A stretch of 64,000 nt of DNA from Herbiconiux sp. (GCF_023264855.1 NZ_JAHFUW010000019.1:1-64000), one strand, 5' to 3'. Positions 1-9,684 are shown, counted from the stretch's first letter. Translations and numbers: made by a program. Notes: generated by a model from the sequence alone, not told the origin.

Positions 1-220
1 GCGCGGGCGAGGCCGCGGGCGCGCTGCGGCGGCCGCCGGCTGGATCCTCGTGGCGGGGGCCGCCGTGCTGGCCTTCCCCCTCGCCGACTACGTTCTACTG
101 AATCCGTTCACCGGAACGCACGACTCCCCGGTCGGCAGCGCCGCCCCGGCCGCACTCGCCCTGCTCGCCGCCGGTACGGCGTTCGCGGCGGCGTTCGTCA
201 ACGCTCGCGAGGAAACCTGA
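1..220 (+). CDS. C-terminal fragment of an unidentified membrane protein
   Basis: An open frame enters from outside the window (codons in phase with base 2) and stops at TGA 218-220. The 72 visible residues contain one hydrophobic helix (WILVAGAAVLAFPLADYVLL), a short polar loop, and a second helix (AALALLAAGTAFAAAFV) followed by a charged tail NAREET. This is the end of an integral membrane protein with at least two segments here. Nothing in the fragment identifies a family, so no function is given. The frame and hydrophobicity make it likely coding. Confidence 0.6.
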   Translation, partial: RGRGRGRAAAAAGWILVAGAAVLAFPLADYVLLNPFTGTHDSPVGSAAPAALALLAAGTAFAAAFVNAREET

Positions 221-316
221 TCTCTACTCACTGACGGATGGAGCCCGGTCTGGCCCGTCCCCTCCCCGGTTCTGATCCTGCCTGCGCACCGAGGGTTCTG
301 CCATCCGGCCGGTCCG

Positions 317-2257
317 TCACTCGGCGGAGCGGCCGTCGAGGGTATCGAGGGAGGTCTCCTCCGCGTCGAGCGCGACGCGCATCGCGTCGATCGCTTCGGA
401 CGAGAACGCGCCGCGCTCGTACACGTCGCGCAGGGCGTCGCGTTCAGCGACCAGCTGCACCCGGCGCAGGTGCTGGTACTGGGCCACGTGGTTGTCGGGG
501 TCGGCGAGGTCGGCGTTCGCCCAGACCTCGAGGTGGTTCACCCAGCGGTCGCTCTCGGCCTGCACATCGGCGAGCGCCTTCGGCTCGAGCGGCGACCCCG
601 CGGATTCGGCCTTCGTGGCCGCCGCGGCCACCGCGGTGTCGCCCGCGTCCTTCAGCAGTTTGCGGAGTTCGTACAGCTCGGTGCGCTCGCTCCCCGGGTC
701 GTCGCCGGCCGGGCGCAGCCGGCGCACCACGGGCGGCAGCAGCAGTCCCTGCACGACCAGCGTCACGATCGCCACGGCGAACGCGATCAGCACGAGCGAC
801 TCGCGCATCGGCTGGCCCTCGGGAATGGTCTGCACGGCGGCGACGGTGACCACGCCGCGCATGCCCGACAGGCCGAGGATCACCCCGTCCCGCCACCCCA
901 GCGCCTGGTCGCGCTCGGCGGTGAGGTCGTTGTTCTGCTGGTCGAGACGCTTGCGGAAGTTCTCGAACATCTTCGAGAACCGCGCCCGCATGGTCGGGTC
1001 GATCTCCACGGGTTCCGGCGGCGGATTCCGCTCCAGCTCGGCCAGCCGCGCCAGGATGTCGTCGCGCGCGGCCTTGTCCTTCTTCGTCACGATGCCGAAC
1101 CGCGCCCGCAGGCCCCGCGTGATCGATTTCAGGGGCGACTGCCGGATGCCGAGCCGGCGCATGTTCGCGGCACGCTGCTGGAAGTCCTCCTCGGTGACTG
1201 CACTGAACCGCTCCTGCGTCTTGTCGGCCCGCGCGGCCCGCTGGCGATAGCGGCGACGGATCGTCCAGAGCAGGGGCGGCATCGCGGCGAACCGGATGCC
1301 GACCAGCAGCAGGATGACGAGCCCGGCGACCCCCAGGGTTCCCAGCAGCTGATTCTGGGCGAGCACCTCGGTGACCACCGGCCACAGCTGGAACCCCATG
1401 AACAGGAACACCGCGTTCTCCACCAGCAGCGTCACCGTGCGCCAGGTGTTCGCCTCGGCGAGACGGAACGAGGCCCGGATGCGGTACGCGCCCTGGTTGC
1501 CCACGACGATGCCGGCCACCACCACGGCCACCACCCCGGAGGCGTGCACGGTCTCACCCGCCAGGAACGCGAGGAACGGGATGACCAGCGACACCGCCGC
1601 ATCCAGAACCGGATCGGTGATGCGCCGCCGGAGCGCGACGGCCGCCACCCCGAGGAGGCCCCCGATCACCGCCGCGCCGACGACGGCCCAGAGGAAGGTG
1701 AGCGCGATCATCCAGCCGTTCGGCGACTCCGCCGAGGTGGTGACGATCGCGAGCATGGTCGACAGCAGCACCAGAGCGGTGGCGTCGTTGACCAGCCCCT
1801 CGCCCTCGAGGATGGTGACGATGCGGGGCGGCAGGCCGAGGCGTTTGCCGAGGCTCGTGGCGGCGACGGCATCCGGGGGCGCCACCACGGCCCCGAGGGC
1901 GATGGCCAGCGCGATCGGCACGGTCGCCCAGAGCAGATGCACGAGTGCACCCACCAGCACCGCCGACACCACCACGAGCACGATCGCGAGAAAGCCGATC
2001 ACCCGCAGGTTCCGGCGGAAGTCGACGAACGGCACCTGCCGGGCGGCCGCGTACAGCAGCGGCGGCAGGATGACGGTGAGCACGAGCGACGGTTCGACCT
2101 CGAAGTGCGGGATGCCCGGGATGGCGCCCACGATCACGCCCACGACGGTCAGTGCGAGCGGTGCGGCGACCCCGATGCGGCCCGCGAAGAACGACACGGC
2201 CCCGATCACCAAGACGACGCCCACCACCACGAGCGTGATCAGCTCTGTGCTCTCCAT
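317..2257 (-). CDS. Na+/H+ antiporter, CPA1 family
   Basis: The 646-residue protein is a monovalent cation/proton antiporter of the CPA1 (NhaP/NHE-like) family and should act in the cytoplasmic membrane in pH and sodium homeostasis. The first ~335 residues are a run of membrane helices. They include the family's PPDAVAAT segment (Asp129) and the EGEGLVND segment (Asn157-Asp158), which correspond to the ion-binding region. A charged cytoplasmic insertion of ~120 residues follows. Then come two more helices starting at GLSGMRGVVTVAAV, and a ~130-residue soluble tail rich in Ala and Glu. The ATG at 2257 leads directly into the first helix. It is longer than minimal NhaP proteins because of the insertion and tail. 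The next gene upstream on this strand ends at 2373, so co-transcription is possible but not shown. Confidence 0.9.
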   Translation of the reverse strand: MESTELITLVVVGVVLVIGAVSFFAGRIGVAAPLALTVVGVIVGAIPGIPHFEVEPSLVLTVILPPLLYAAARQVPFVDFRRNLRVIGFLAIVLVVVSAVLVGALVHLLWATVPIALAIALGAVVAPPDAVAATSLGKRLGLPPRIVTILEGEGLVNDATALVLLSTMLAIVTTSAESPNGWMIALTFLWAVVGAAVIGGLLGVAAVALRRRITDPVLDAAVSLVIPFLAFLAGETVHASGVVAVVVAGIVVGNQGAYRIRASFRLAEANTWRTVTLLVENAVFLFMGFQLWPVVTEVLAQNQLLGTLGVAGLVILLLVGIRFAAMPPLLWTIRRRYRQRAARADKTQERFSAVTEEDFQQRAANMRRLGIRQSPLKSITRGLRARFGIVTKKDKAARDDILARLAELERNPPPEPVEIDPTMRARFSKMFENFRKRLDQQNNDLTAERDQALGWRDGVILGLSGMRGVVTVAAVQTIPEGQPMRESLVLIAFAVAIVTLVVQGLLLPPVVRRLRPAGDDPGSERTELYELRKLLKDAGDTAVAAAATKAESAGSPLEPKALADVQAESDRWVNHLEVWANADLADPDNHVAQYQHLRRVQLVAERDALRDVYERGAFSSEAIDAMRVALDAEETSLDTLDGRSAE

Positions 2258-2372
2258 GCCCCAAGGGTACCGAGGGCCCGCGGCCCGGCTGGCGACATCG
2301 TGGTGGCGGGGCCCGCACCGGCTATCGGTCAGGGATGCGGTGCTCGGTGCGGCATCCGTCGGTATGCGACCG

Positions 2373-3107
2373 TCATTCGGCCAGTGCCGCGTCGAGCTGG
2401 GCGCGGAACCCGTCGAGGCTCTCGATGGTCATCTTCTCGCCGTCGAGGAAGAACGTCGGAGTGCTGTCCACGCCGAGTGCCACTCCTTCGTCGTAGTCCT
2501 GCAGCACGCGGGCCAGCGTCTCGGGAGCGGCGACGGCGGCGTCGTAGGCGGCCAGGTCGAGCCCGAGCTGCTCGGCGTACGTGCGGAACAGCGGTGAGCG
2601 GTCCTGCTGGCTCTCCCCCCAGGCGCCCTGGGTCTCGAACATCATCCGGTACATCTCCTCGAACTTCCCCTGCGCCGCGGCGGCCTCGACCGCGACCGCG
2701 GCGTTCCGGGAGTTGTGGTGGGCGGGAATCGGGAAGTACCGGGCCACGAACGTGATCCGGCCCTGGTACTCCGCGCGGAACTGCTCGACGTAGGGGTAGA
2801 ACGCGCCGCACGCCTCGCATTCGAAGTCGAGGAACTCGACGAGGGTGACCGTGCCGTCGGATGCTTCGCCGAGCACGTGGCTGTTCTCCCGCACCACGGA
2901 CGCGCCGTCGGCCGCGGCCGTGCCGCGCTCCAGGCCCTGGGTGACGCTGACGGCGAGGATGGCGACCGCCGCCACGATGACGGTGAAGACGGCGACCAGG
3001 GCGAGGATCGCGAGCCTGCCCGGTGACTTTCGTGCGGCCGCGAGCCGGGAGGCGCTCGAGCGCGCGGTTTCGGTTCGAGCGGAGGCGCTCGGGTTCTTCT
3101 GAGACAT
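2373..3107 (-). CDS. DsbA-family thioredoxin-fold protein, membrane anchored
   Basis: This 244-residue protein belongs to the DsbA/Thioredoxin_4 group found in actinobacteria, which handles disulfides outside the membrane. The N-terminal ~30 residues are basic and Ser-rich. Residues ~32-56 form a single hydrophobic anchor, and the catalytic domain follows from about residue 75. The redox motif is Cys97-Glu-Ala-Cys100 in FECEACGAFYPY. The cis-proline loop is the STPTFFLDG segment near residue 210. Length and order match membrane-anchored actinobacterial DsbA-like proteins. The gene lies ~110 bases downstream of a small membrane protein gene on the same strand (3216-3695), so the pair may form one unit. 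The substrate is unknown. Confidence 0.88.
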   Translation of the reverse strand: MSQKNPSASARTETARSSASRLAAARKSPGRLAILALVAVFTVIVAAVAILAVSVTQGLERGTAAADGASVVRENSHVLGEASDGTVTLVEFLDFECEACGAFYPYVEQFRAEYQGRITFVARYFPIPAHHNSRNAAVAVEAAAAQGKFEEMYRMMFETQGAWGESQQDRSPLFRTYAEQLGLDLAAYDAAVAAPETLARVLQDYDEGVALGVDSTPTFFLDGEKMTIESLDGFRAQLDAALAE

Positions 3108-3215
3108 GGGGGGGGGTTCCGTTCGGGTGAGATGCGGGAATCGCCCTCGGGCGCGACGAGGCGCCGAGGCGGGGGCCGTCGGGGGAAGGGACGCCGCAGC
3201 GTCCGCCGAATCGGC

Positions 3216-3695
3216 CTAGGTGCGCAGAACGGAGAGCGCGAGAACGGAGGGGGCGGCGCGCTGCACGACCTGGGTCGCTGCAAGCGGCGCACCCCGAGGC
3301 GGTGCTGTGGACGGCGCCTGTGACGAGGGACGACGTCCCGTCACCGCTCGTCTGATCAGTGCGACGACACCGAGTGCGCAGAGCAGGCCGGCTGAGGCGC
3401 ATCCGAGCAGTCCGGCCAGTTCGGCCGCCTCATCGCCGGATGCGGCGACCGGTGTCGTGGCGGAGGTGGCCGCGTCGGTGGTCAGGCCGGTGGCCAGGTC
3501 GGCGGCGAGCGATCCGCCCTCGTCAGGACCGTCCGCCGTCATCCCCGCGATCACGATCGTGGGTTGCCCGGCAGGTCCGACGGTGCGCTCGAGAGCGTGC
3601 ATCGACGCCAGTCCGGCCAGCACGGCGAGCAGAGCGACCAGGCAGGCCAGCAGTCTGGCGTGCGGTCGAGCGCGACGAGCGGGATGCGGGTCCAC
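3216..3695 (-). CDS. Small two-helix membrane protein, DUF6153-like
   Basis: A GTG start at 3695 gives 159 residues. The start sits 7 bases after a TATCAT -10 hexamer (3708-3703), the leaderless arrangement common here. A hydrophobic helix near the N terminus (LLACLVALLAVLAGLASMHAL) is followed by a ~70-residue polar Thr/Ala-rich region. A second helix follows (LLGCASAGLLCALGVVALI), then a Pro/Ala-rich tail. The helix-MHAL-polar loop-helix layout resembles the small actinobacterial DUF6153 membrane proteins of unknown function, but I cannot confirm that family by reading alone. It lies upstream of the DsbA-like gene on the same strand, so a link to envelope redox or metal handling is only inference. 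Confidence 0.6.
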   Translation of the reverse strand: MDPHPARRARPHARLLACLVALLAVLAGLASMHALERTVGPAGQPTIVIAGMTADGPDEGGSLAADLATGLTTDAATSATTPVAASGDEAAELAGLLGCASAGLLCALGVVALIRRAVTGRRPSSQAPSTAPPRGAPLAATQVVQRAAPSVLALSVLRT

Positions 3696-3770
3696 GGATC
3701 GATGATACCCAGCGCGGTCTGTCCGGTTACGGGTTGCGGCAGGTGGATGCGCGGCGTCGGCGGTCGGGCG

Positions 3771-3776
3771 TACGCT
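3771..3776 (+). promoter_or_regulatory. -10 element of the repeat-peptide operon
   Basis: TACGCT lies 41 bases before the ATG at 3817. A purine-rich ribosome-binding site (GAGAGGAGA) sits close to that ATG. No clear -35 is visible. This would drive the peptide, hydroxylase and possibly the downstream genes. Confidence 0.4.
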
Positions 3777-3816
3777 TCGAGCGACGGCATCAGGCCGCCG
3801 GTGAGAGGAGATCAGG

Positions 3817-4074
3817 ATGGCAATCGACGACGACGACATCACGACCGACGCAGCTGCGGGCGGCGAGGGAACCGCCGACGGCGGAGCGAACCCGGGCGGC
3901 CACGACGGCGGGGCCGACGGCTCGGCGGCGGGCGGCGAAGGCCCGGCCGACGGTGGTGCGAACCCCGACGGGCACGACGGCGGCGCCGACGGCTCGGCCG
4001 ACGAGGGAGAGGGCACCGCTGACGGCGGCGCGAACCCCGGCGGCCACGACGGCGGGGCCGACGGCTCGGCGTGA
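3817..4074 (+). CDS. Repeat peptide, candidate substrate/precursor of the adjacent hydroxylase
   Basis: This 85-residue protein has a short acidic leader (MAIDDDDITTDAAA) and then three tandem 24-residue units built on ADGGANPxGHDGGADGSA. Each unit has one His (residues 29, 53, 77), one Asn and several Asp, with no Cys, Lys, Arg or aromatic residue. The three 18-residue cores differ by only one amino acid (Gly to Asp in unit 2) while showing several synonymous codon changes (for example ccg/ccc and ggc/ggt). This indicates selection on the peptide. A GAGAGGAGA ribosome-binding site precedes the ATG. The stop TGA overlaps the GTG start of the JmjC/cupin gene (GTGA), so the two are translationally coupled. 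By analogy with multi-core RiPP precursors, it is probably the substrate of that enzyme. This is inference, and I know no named family. Confidence 0.75.
   Translation: MAIDDDDITTDAAAGGEGTADGGANPGGHDGGADGSAAGGEGPADGGANPDGHDGGADGSADEGEGTADGGANPGGHDGGADGSA
3859..4071 (+). repeat. Three tandem 72-bp coding repeats
   Basis: Units run 3859-3930, 3931-4002 and 4003-4071 (the last is 3 bases short). The period is exactly 72 bases, shown by the His codons at 3901, 3973 and 4045. Third-position differences outnumber amino-acid changes, so the units are old or under purifying selection rather than a fresh duplication. Confidence 0.9.
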
Positions 4075-5435
4075 CGAACGGTCTCGAGCGCGGGTCGGAT
4101 GACCGGCCCGCGCTCTCCCGCTGCATCTCGGTCGCTCCGGAGGAGTTCGACCGTGCGTTCTGGGGGCGGGCGCCCCTGCTGTCCCGGGCGGAGACGCTTC
4201 CGGAGGGGTTCCGCGACCTGCTCACCGAGGAGGCGGTCGACGAGCTCGTGAGCGAGCGCGGACTGCGCACCCCGTTCATCCGGATGGCCCACGAAGGGTC
4301 GGTGCTCTCCCCCGCCTCGTACACCGCGCCGGGCGGGTTCGGGGCCGAGGTGGGCGACCAGGTCAGCTCCGAGAAGGTGCTCGCCGAGTTCGCCGGCGGG
4401 GCCACGATCGTGCTGCAGGGGCTGCATCGCACCTGGCCGCCGCTGATCGACTTCACCCGGCATCTGGTCGACGACCTCGGGCACCCGATCCAGGTGAACG
4501 CGTACATCACCCCCGCGTCCTCGCGCGGTTTCGATCCGCACTACGACGTGCACGACGTGTTCGTGCTGCAGATCGCGGGCGAGAAGCACTGGCGCATCCA
4601 CGCGCCGGTGCACCCGGATCCGCTCCGCGACCAGCCCTGGAGCGACCACCGCGCCGCCGTGGCCGAGGCCGCCAGGCACGAGCCCGTGATCGACGCGGTC
4701 TTCCGGCCCGGTGACGCGCTGTATCTGCCACGCGGGTGGATCCACTCGGCCGAAGCGCTCGGCGGCACCAGCGTGCACCTCACCATCGGCGTGGCCGCTT
4801 ACACGCGCGCCGACGTGGTGCAGGCGCTGATCGGCTCGCTCGGCGACGTCGCCGCGCTGCGCTCGTCGTTGCCGGCCGGCCTCGACTTCTCCGACCCCGA
4901 GGCGCTGCGCCCCGTGGTCGACGAGACGCTCGCCGCGCTGCAGCAGGCCTTCGCCGCCATGGCGAGTGCCACTCCTTCGCCGAGCGCTCCGGATGCTGCG
5001 CCGGCTCCGGGTGCGGCACCTGCCTCAGCTGCGGCACCCGCTTCAGCTGCGGCACCCGCTTCAGACGCGGCACCCGCCTCAGATGCGGCCCTCACCGTCT
5101 CGAAGCGTCTCGCCTCGCGCTTCGCTTCCGCCACCCGCCCCGAGCCGGTGTCGCCCCTCGCCACCGTCGACCTCATCGCAGCGCTCGACGCAGGCTCGCG
5201 GGTGCGCTGGCGCGGCTCGCTGCATGCCGCCGTCGATCTCTTCCCCGAGGGCGAGACCGTGCGCATCCGTACCTCGTCGAAGACCGTGTCGCTGCCGGCC
5301 GAGGCCGAAGCCGCCGTGCGCCGGCTGCACGCCGGCGGTGCTCTCTCGGTCGCGGAGCTCCCGGAGCTCGACGCGGCCAGTGCACTCGTCGTCACCCGCC
5401 GCCTCCTCCGCGAGGGCATCCTGGTCCCCGCCTGA
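4071..5435 (+). CDS. JmjC/cupin-type Fe(II)/2-oxoglutarate protein hydroxylase
   Basis: This 454-residue protein belongs to the Cupin_4 (RoxA/MINA53/NO66-like) oxygenases, which hydroxylate Arg or His side chains of proteins using Fe(II) and 2-oxoglutarate. The metal-binding HxD...H triad is visible: His157 and Asp159 in DPHYDVHD, and distal His225 in PRGWIHSA. The core ends near residue 300. A low-complexity Ala/Pro/Ser linker (repeats of AAPASxA, ~303-345) follows, then a C-terminal ~90-residue winged-helix-like domain as in bacterial RoxA. The linker makes it longer than E. coli RoxA. The GTG start overlaps the stop of the repeat-peptide gene. That position, plus His/Asn/Asp in every repeat, suggests it modifies that peptide rather than, or as well as, a ribosomal protein. 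The substrate is not proven. Confidence 0.85.
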   Translation: MTNGLERGSDDRPALSRCISVAPEEFDRAFWGRAPLLSRAETLPEGFRDLLTEEAVDELVSERGLRTPFIRMAHEGSVLSPASYTAPGGFGAEVGDQVSSEKVLAEFAGGATIVLQGLHRTWPPLIDFTRHLVDDLGHPIQVNAYITPASSRGFDPHYDVHDVFVLQIAGEKHWRIHAPVHPDPLRDQPWSDHRAAVAEAARHEPVIDAVFRPGDALYLPRGWIHSAEALGGTSVHLTIGVAAYTRADVVQALIGSLGDVAALRSSLPAGLDFSDPEALRPVVDETLAALQQAFAAMASATPSPSAPDAAPAPGAAPASAAAPASAAAPASDAAPASDAALTVSKRLASRFASATRPEPVSPLATVDLIAALDAGSRVRWRGSLHAAVDLFPEGETVRIRTSSKTVSLPAEAEAAVRRLHAGGALSVAELPELDAASALVVTRRLLREGILVPA

Positions 5436-5632
5436 TGCACCGGCACCCCCACCGCAACCCGCACCCGCACGCACACCCGCACGCCCACCTCAACCCGCAC
5501 TCGTACTCTCACCTCAACCCGGTGTGCATCCAAAACGACGGAGTTCTTGCCCGACACGCCGCCGCACAGTGGCTCCGCTGCAGCGCGGTGAGTAGAAAAT
5601 CCGTCGCTTTGGATGGCGGCAGGCCCGCATGA
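5435..5632 (+). CDS. Possible His-rich 65-residue ORF coupled to the hydroxylase gene
   Basis: An ATG overlaps the hydroxylase stop codon (TGATG, 5433-5437) and opens a 65-codon frame. Its first 30 residues contain ten His in an HxH-like pattern (start MHRHPHRNPHPHAHPHAH). The stop at 5630-5632 overlaps the next gene's ATG at 5629. A His-rich metal-binding peptide would suit an iron-enzyme cassette. However, no ribosome-binding site is evident, the DNA is a low-complexity CCGCACNC run, and the second half of the frame lies inside an 89-base palindromic element. It may equally be non-coding. Confidence 0.25.
   Translation: MHRHPHRNPHPHAHPHAHLNPHSYSHLNPVCIQNDGVLARHAAAQWLRCSAVSRKSVALDGGRPA
5527..5615. 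repeat. 89-base imperfect palindromic element
   Basis: The outer arms CATCCAAAACGACGGA (5527-5542) and TCCGTCGCTTTGGATG (5600-5615) are inverted repeats matching at 15 of 16 positions. The interior is also partly self-complementary, centred on CAGTGGCTCCGCTG near 5571. The whole could fold as one long hairpin, as in REP or small MITE-like elements. It lies just before the ferredoxin-like gene. Confidence 0.6.
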
Positions 5633-6609
5633 GCGACGCACGGTTGGAGTGGCGGCCGTGCAGCGACCGGTCGCGCGAGCGCGACGATCCGCTGGCCGCC
5701 ACCGGAGGGCGCGGGTTGCAGTGGTTCCTGGTCGAGAACGAGGGCGCGTGGGGAACGCGCGCCTTTCTCGACCCGCCCTTCGATGTGGAGCTGGGGCGAG
5801 CCCTGGTGACCCGCATCGAGAGCGCCGGCATGCGCCCGCTCGCCATCCGCCGCACAGGCCGCCATCCGGAGCGCATCGACCGCAGCACACCGCAGCGGTG
5901 GCGCTGGGCCTTCGTCGACAGCCGGCCCGGGCACGAGACCGTGCGCTGGGGCGAGGTCGACGAGCCGCACCAGCTGCTCGACGTTCCGCTGGACGGCTCG
6001 GCGGGCGTCGCATCCGATCGGCCCGTCTTCGCCGTCTGCGCCCACGCCCGGCACGATCAGTGCTGCGCCGTTCGCGGGCGACAGGTCGTGGCGCGCCTGG
6101 CCGAGGCCTTTCCCGAGGAGACCTGGGAGTGCTCGCACCTCGGCGGCGATCGCTTCGCCGGCACGATGATCCTCTTCCCGCACGGGCTCTACTACGGGCG
6201 GGTCGACGACGACGATGCCGCCCGCATCGCCGCGAGCTACCGGGCCGGGCGCGTCGAGGAACGCTTCTACCGCGGGCGCAGCTCGCTCACGCATCCGGTG
6301 CAGGCAGCACAGCACTACGCGCGCCTCGAGTTCGGCGACGACCGCGTCGAGGCCTACGCCCCGCTCGGCGAGGAGTGGCACGACGGCGGCGACGGCCACG
6401 CCCGCTGGACGGTGACCCTGGCCGACCTGGCCGATCCGGCCGACCTGGCGGATCCGGCCGCTCCGGCCGATCCCGGCGAGACCGCCCGCCCCGCCCGCAC
6501 CATCACCGTCGAGCTCGCCGAGGCCCACTCCGACCCCCTGCTCTCCACCTGCGCCGCCACCCGCCCCGGCCGCGTGCGCCAGTGGAACCTCGTCACCCTC
6601 TCCCGCTGA
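5629..6609 (+). CDS. Sucrase/ferredoxin-like (thioredoxin-fold [2Fe-2S]) protein
   Basis: This 326-residue protein matches the actinobacterial sucraseferredoxin-like family, a duplicated thioredoxin-like fold related to plant and yeast Apd1 proteins. The family's cysteine cluster is visible as CAHARHDQCC (Cys137, Cys145, Cys146). The WECSHLGGDRFAGT segment contains Cys168 and His170. Another Cys lies near the C terminus (LLSTCAATRPGR). Such proteins bind a [2Fe-2S] cluster and are thought to transfer electrons or handle iron and redox stress. A low-complexity insertion of LADPADLADPA type lies near residues 265-285. The gene follows the hydroxylase by 193 bases. A role in keeping the hydroxylase iron reduced is possible but inferred. 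Confidence 0.82.
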   Translation: MSDARLEWRPCSDRSRERDDPLAATGGRGLQWFLVENEGAWGTRAFLDPPFDVELGRALVTRIESAGMRPLAIRRTGRHPERIDRSTPQRWRWAFVDSRPGHETVRWGEVDEPHQLLDVPLDGSAGVASDRPVFAVCAHARHDQCCAVRGRQVVARLAEAFPEETWECSHLGGDRFAGTMILFPHGLYYGRVDDDDAARIAASYRAGRVEERFYRGRSSLTHPVQAAQHYARLEFGDDRVEAYAPLGEEWHDGGDGHARWTVTLADLADPADLADPAAPADPGETARPARTITVELAEAHSDPLLSTCAATRPGRVRQWNLVTLSR

Positions 6610-6655
6610 CGCCCCCAGTCCGTGCCCGGTATCGACGGAGATATCGGCCCTTCGC

Positions 6656-6688
6656 GGGTAACGACGGATCGTGAGTCCGTCGTTGCCC
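6656..6688. repeat. 13-bp hairpin sharing the ACGACGGA core
   Basis: GGGTAACGACGGA (6656-6668) pairs with TCCGTCGTTGCCC (6676-6688) over 13 bp with one G-U, leaving a 7-base loop. There is no T-run, so a simple Rho-independent terminator is unlikely. Flanking CGACGGAG and CTCCGTCG add an outer stem. The AACGACGGA core also occurs in the palindrome at 5527-5615. Confidence 0.55.
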
Positions 6689-6771
6689 GTTCGCTCCGTC
6701 GCTGCGACCATCACCACCGCCCCGCCCGCCGCCCGAGGCGGCCCGCCGCGATGCATCTGCGGATTCTGACC

Positions 6772-6798
6772 GTCACACCCCCGAAACATCGCCGAGAC
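6772..6798 (+). promoter_or_regulatory. GlnR-like nitrogen-control box before the glutamine synthetase gene
   Basis: GTCAC (6772-6776), six bases, then GAAAC (6783-6787) matches exactly the actinobacterial GlnR consensus gTnAC-n6-GAAAC. After another six bases comes GAGAC (6794-6798), like a further half-site. The box ends 22 bases before a TAGGGT -10 hexamer (6809-6814), so it overlaps the -35 region. Its place before glutamine synthetase supports nitrogen control. Confidence 0.6.
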
Positions 6799-6808
6799 AC
6801 CGCATCCC

Positions 6809-6814
6809 TAGGGT
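6809..6814 (+). promoter_or_regulatory. -10 element for glutamine synthetase III
   Basis: TAGGGT lies ~64 bases before the ATG at 6878 and just downstream of the GlnR-like box. The leader then contains a small hairpin, CCGTCG-taag-CGACGG (6831-6846). The ribosome-binding site is GGGAGAAG before the ATG. Confidence 0.45.
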
Positions 6815-6877
6815 GAGCCCTGAGCGGCGTCCGTCGTAAGCGACGGTCACCCAGCGCCGCGGCGAGGGAGAAGACCC

Positions 6878-9055
<2,178 letters not shown>

Positions 9056-9066
9056 CAGCAACCGCT

Positions 9067-9105
9067 CCCCCTGCCGCCCTTCTCTCTGAGGGGGGGCGGC
9101 GGGGG
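9067..9105 (+). terminator. GC-rich hairpin after the glutamine synthetase gene
   Basis: CCCCC-T-GCCGCCC (9067-9079) pairs with GGGCGGC-GGGGG (9094-9105), with one bulged T and a 14-base loop. There is no good U-tract, so termination may be weak or Rho-assisted. Confidence 0.5.
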
Positions 9106-9110
9106 CATGG

Positions 9111-9122
9111 TTGTCCCGACAA
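9111..9122. promoter_or_regulatory. Palindromic operator candidate for the MarR gene
   Basis: TTGTC-CC-GACAA is a perfect 5-bp-arm palindrome lying 18 bases upstream of the MarR ATG (9141) and next to a TAGGAT -10 hexamer (9128-9133). MarR regulators commonly bind such sites at their own promoters. Confidence 0.45.
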
Positions 9123-9140
9123 GTGCTTAGGATTGGGGGC

Positions 9141-9620
9141 ATGGATGCACCCCGCTGGCTGAGCGCCGAACAGTTGCGGGCGTGGATCCGGCTCGAGGCC
9201 GTCGTCGAGCTGCTGCCGGCCGTGCTCGACTCGCAGCTGCAGCGGGATGCGGCGCTGACGCACTTCGAGTACCTGGTGCTCGCGAAGCTCTCTGAGAGCC
9301 CGGATCGGGTGCTGCGGATGACGGCACTGGCCGCCACCACGAACTCCACGTTGCCTCGCCTCTCGCACGTCGTGAGCCGCCTCGAGGCTCGTGGCTACGT
9401 CGAGCGGCTGCCCTGCCCGGGTGATCGCCGCGCCACGAACGCGCACCTCACAGATGCCGGCTGGGAGAAGGTCGTGGCCACGGCGCCCGGCCACGTCGAC
9501 ACCGTGCGCTCGCACGTGATCGACCTCCTCACCGAGGAGCAGGTCACCCAGCTCGACGACATCATGGCCGCGCTGCTGCAGAAGCTCGACCCCGAGAACA
9601 CCCTCCGCGTCCTCCCCTGA
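9141..9620 (+). CDS. MarR-family transcriptional regulator
   Basis: The ATG at 9141 gives 159 residues. It lies 7 bases after a TAGGAT -10 hexamer, so the mRNA is probably near-leaderless. A start further upstream would run through the promoter and operator. The protein shows the MarR winged-helix: a helix with LTHFEYLVLAKLSES, the recognition region NSTLPRLSHVVSRLEARGYV, and the wing PGDRRATNAHLTDAGWEKV. A C-terminal dimerisation helix follows. Many MarR proteins repress a neighbouring gene and sense small aromatic ligands or oxidants, but the ligand is not visible here. It is followed 64 bases later by an Fpg/Nei glycosylase in the same direction, which may be unrelated. Confidence 0.88.
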   Translation: MDAPRWLSAEQLRAWIRLEAVVELLPAVLDSQLQRDAALTHFEYLVLAKLSESPDRVLRMTALAATTNSTLPRLSHVVSRLEARGYVERLPCPGDRRATNAHLTDAGWEKVVATAPGHVDTVRSHVIDLLTEEQVTQLDDIMAALLQKLDPENTLRVLP

Positions 9621-9684
9621 CCTGGTGCACTTCACACCACGGGGGTGGGTGGTGGGTGTCGGGGGTGAGGGGGAAGATGGGGGC

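Noticed and set aside
470-2755. Long plus-strand His/Arg/Asp-rich frame
   Set aside because: It is the antisense of the CPA1 antiporter and the DsbA-like gene.
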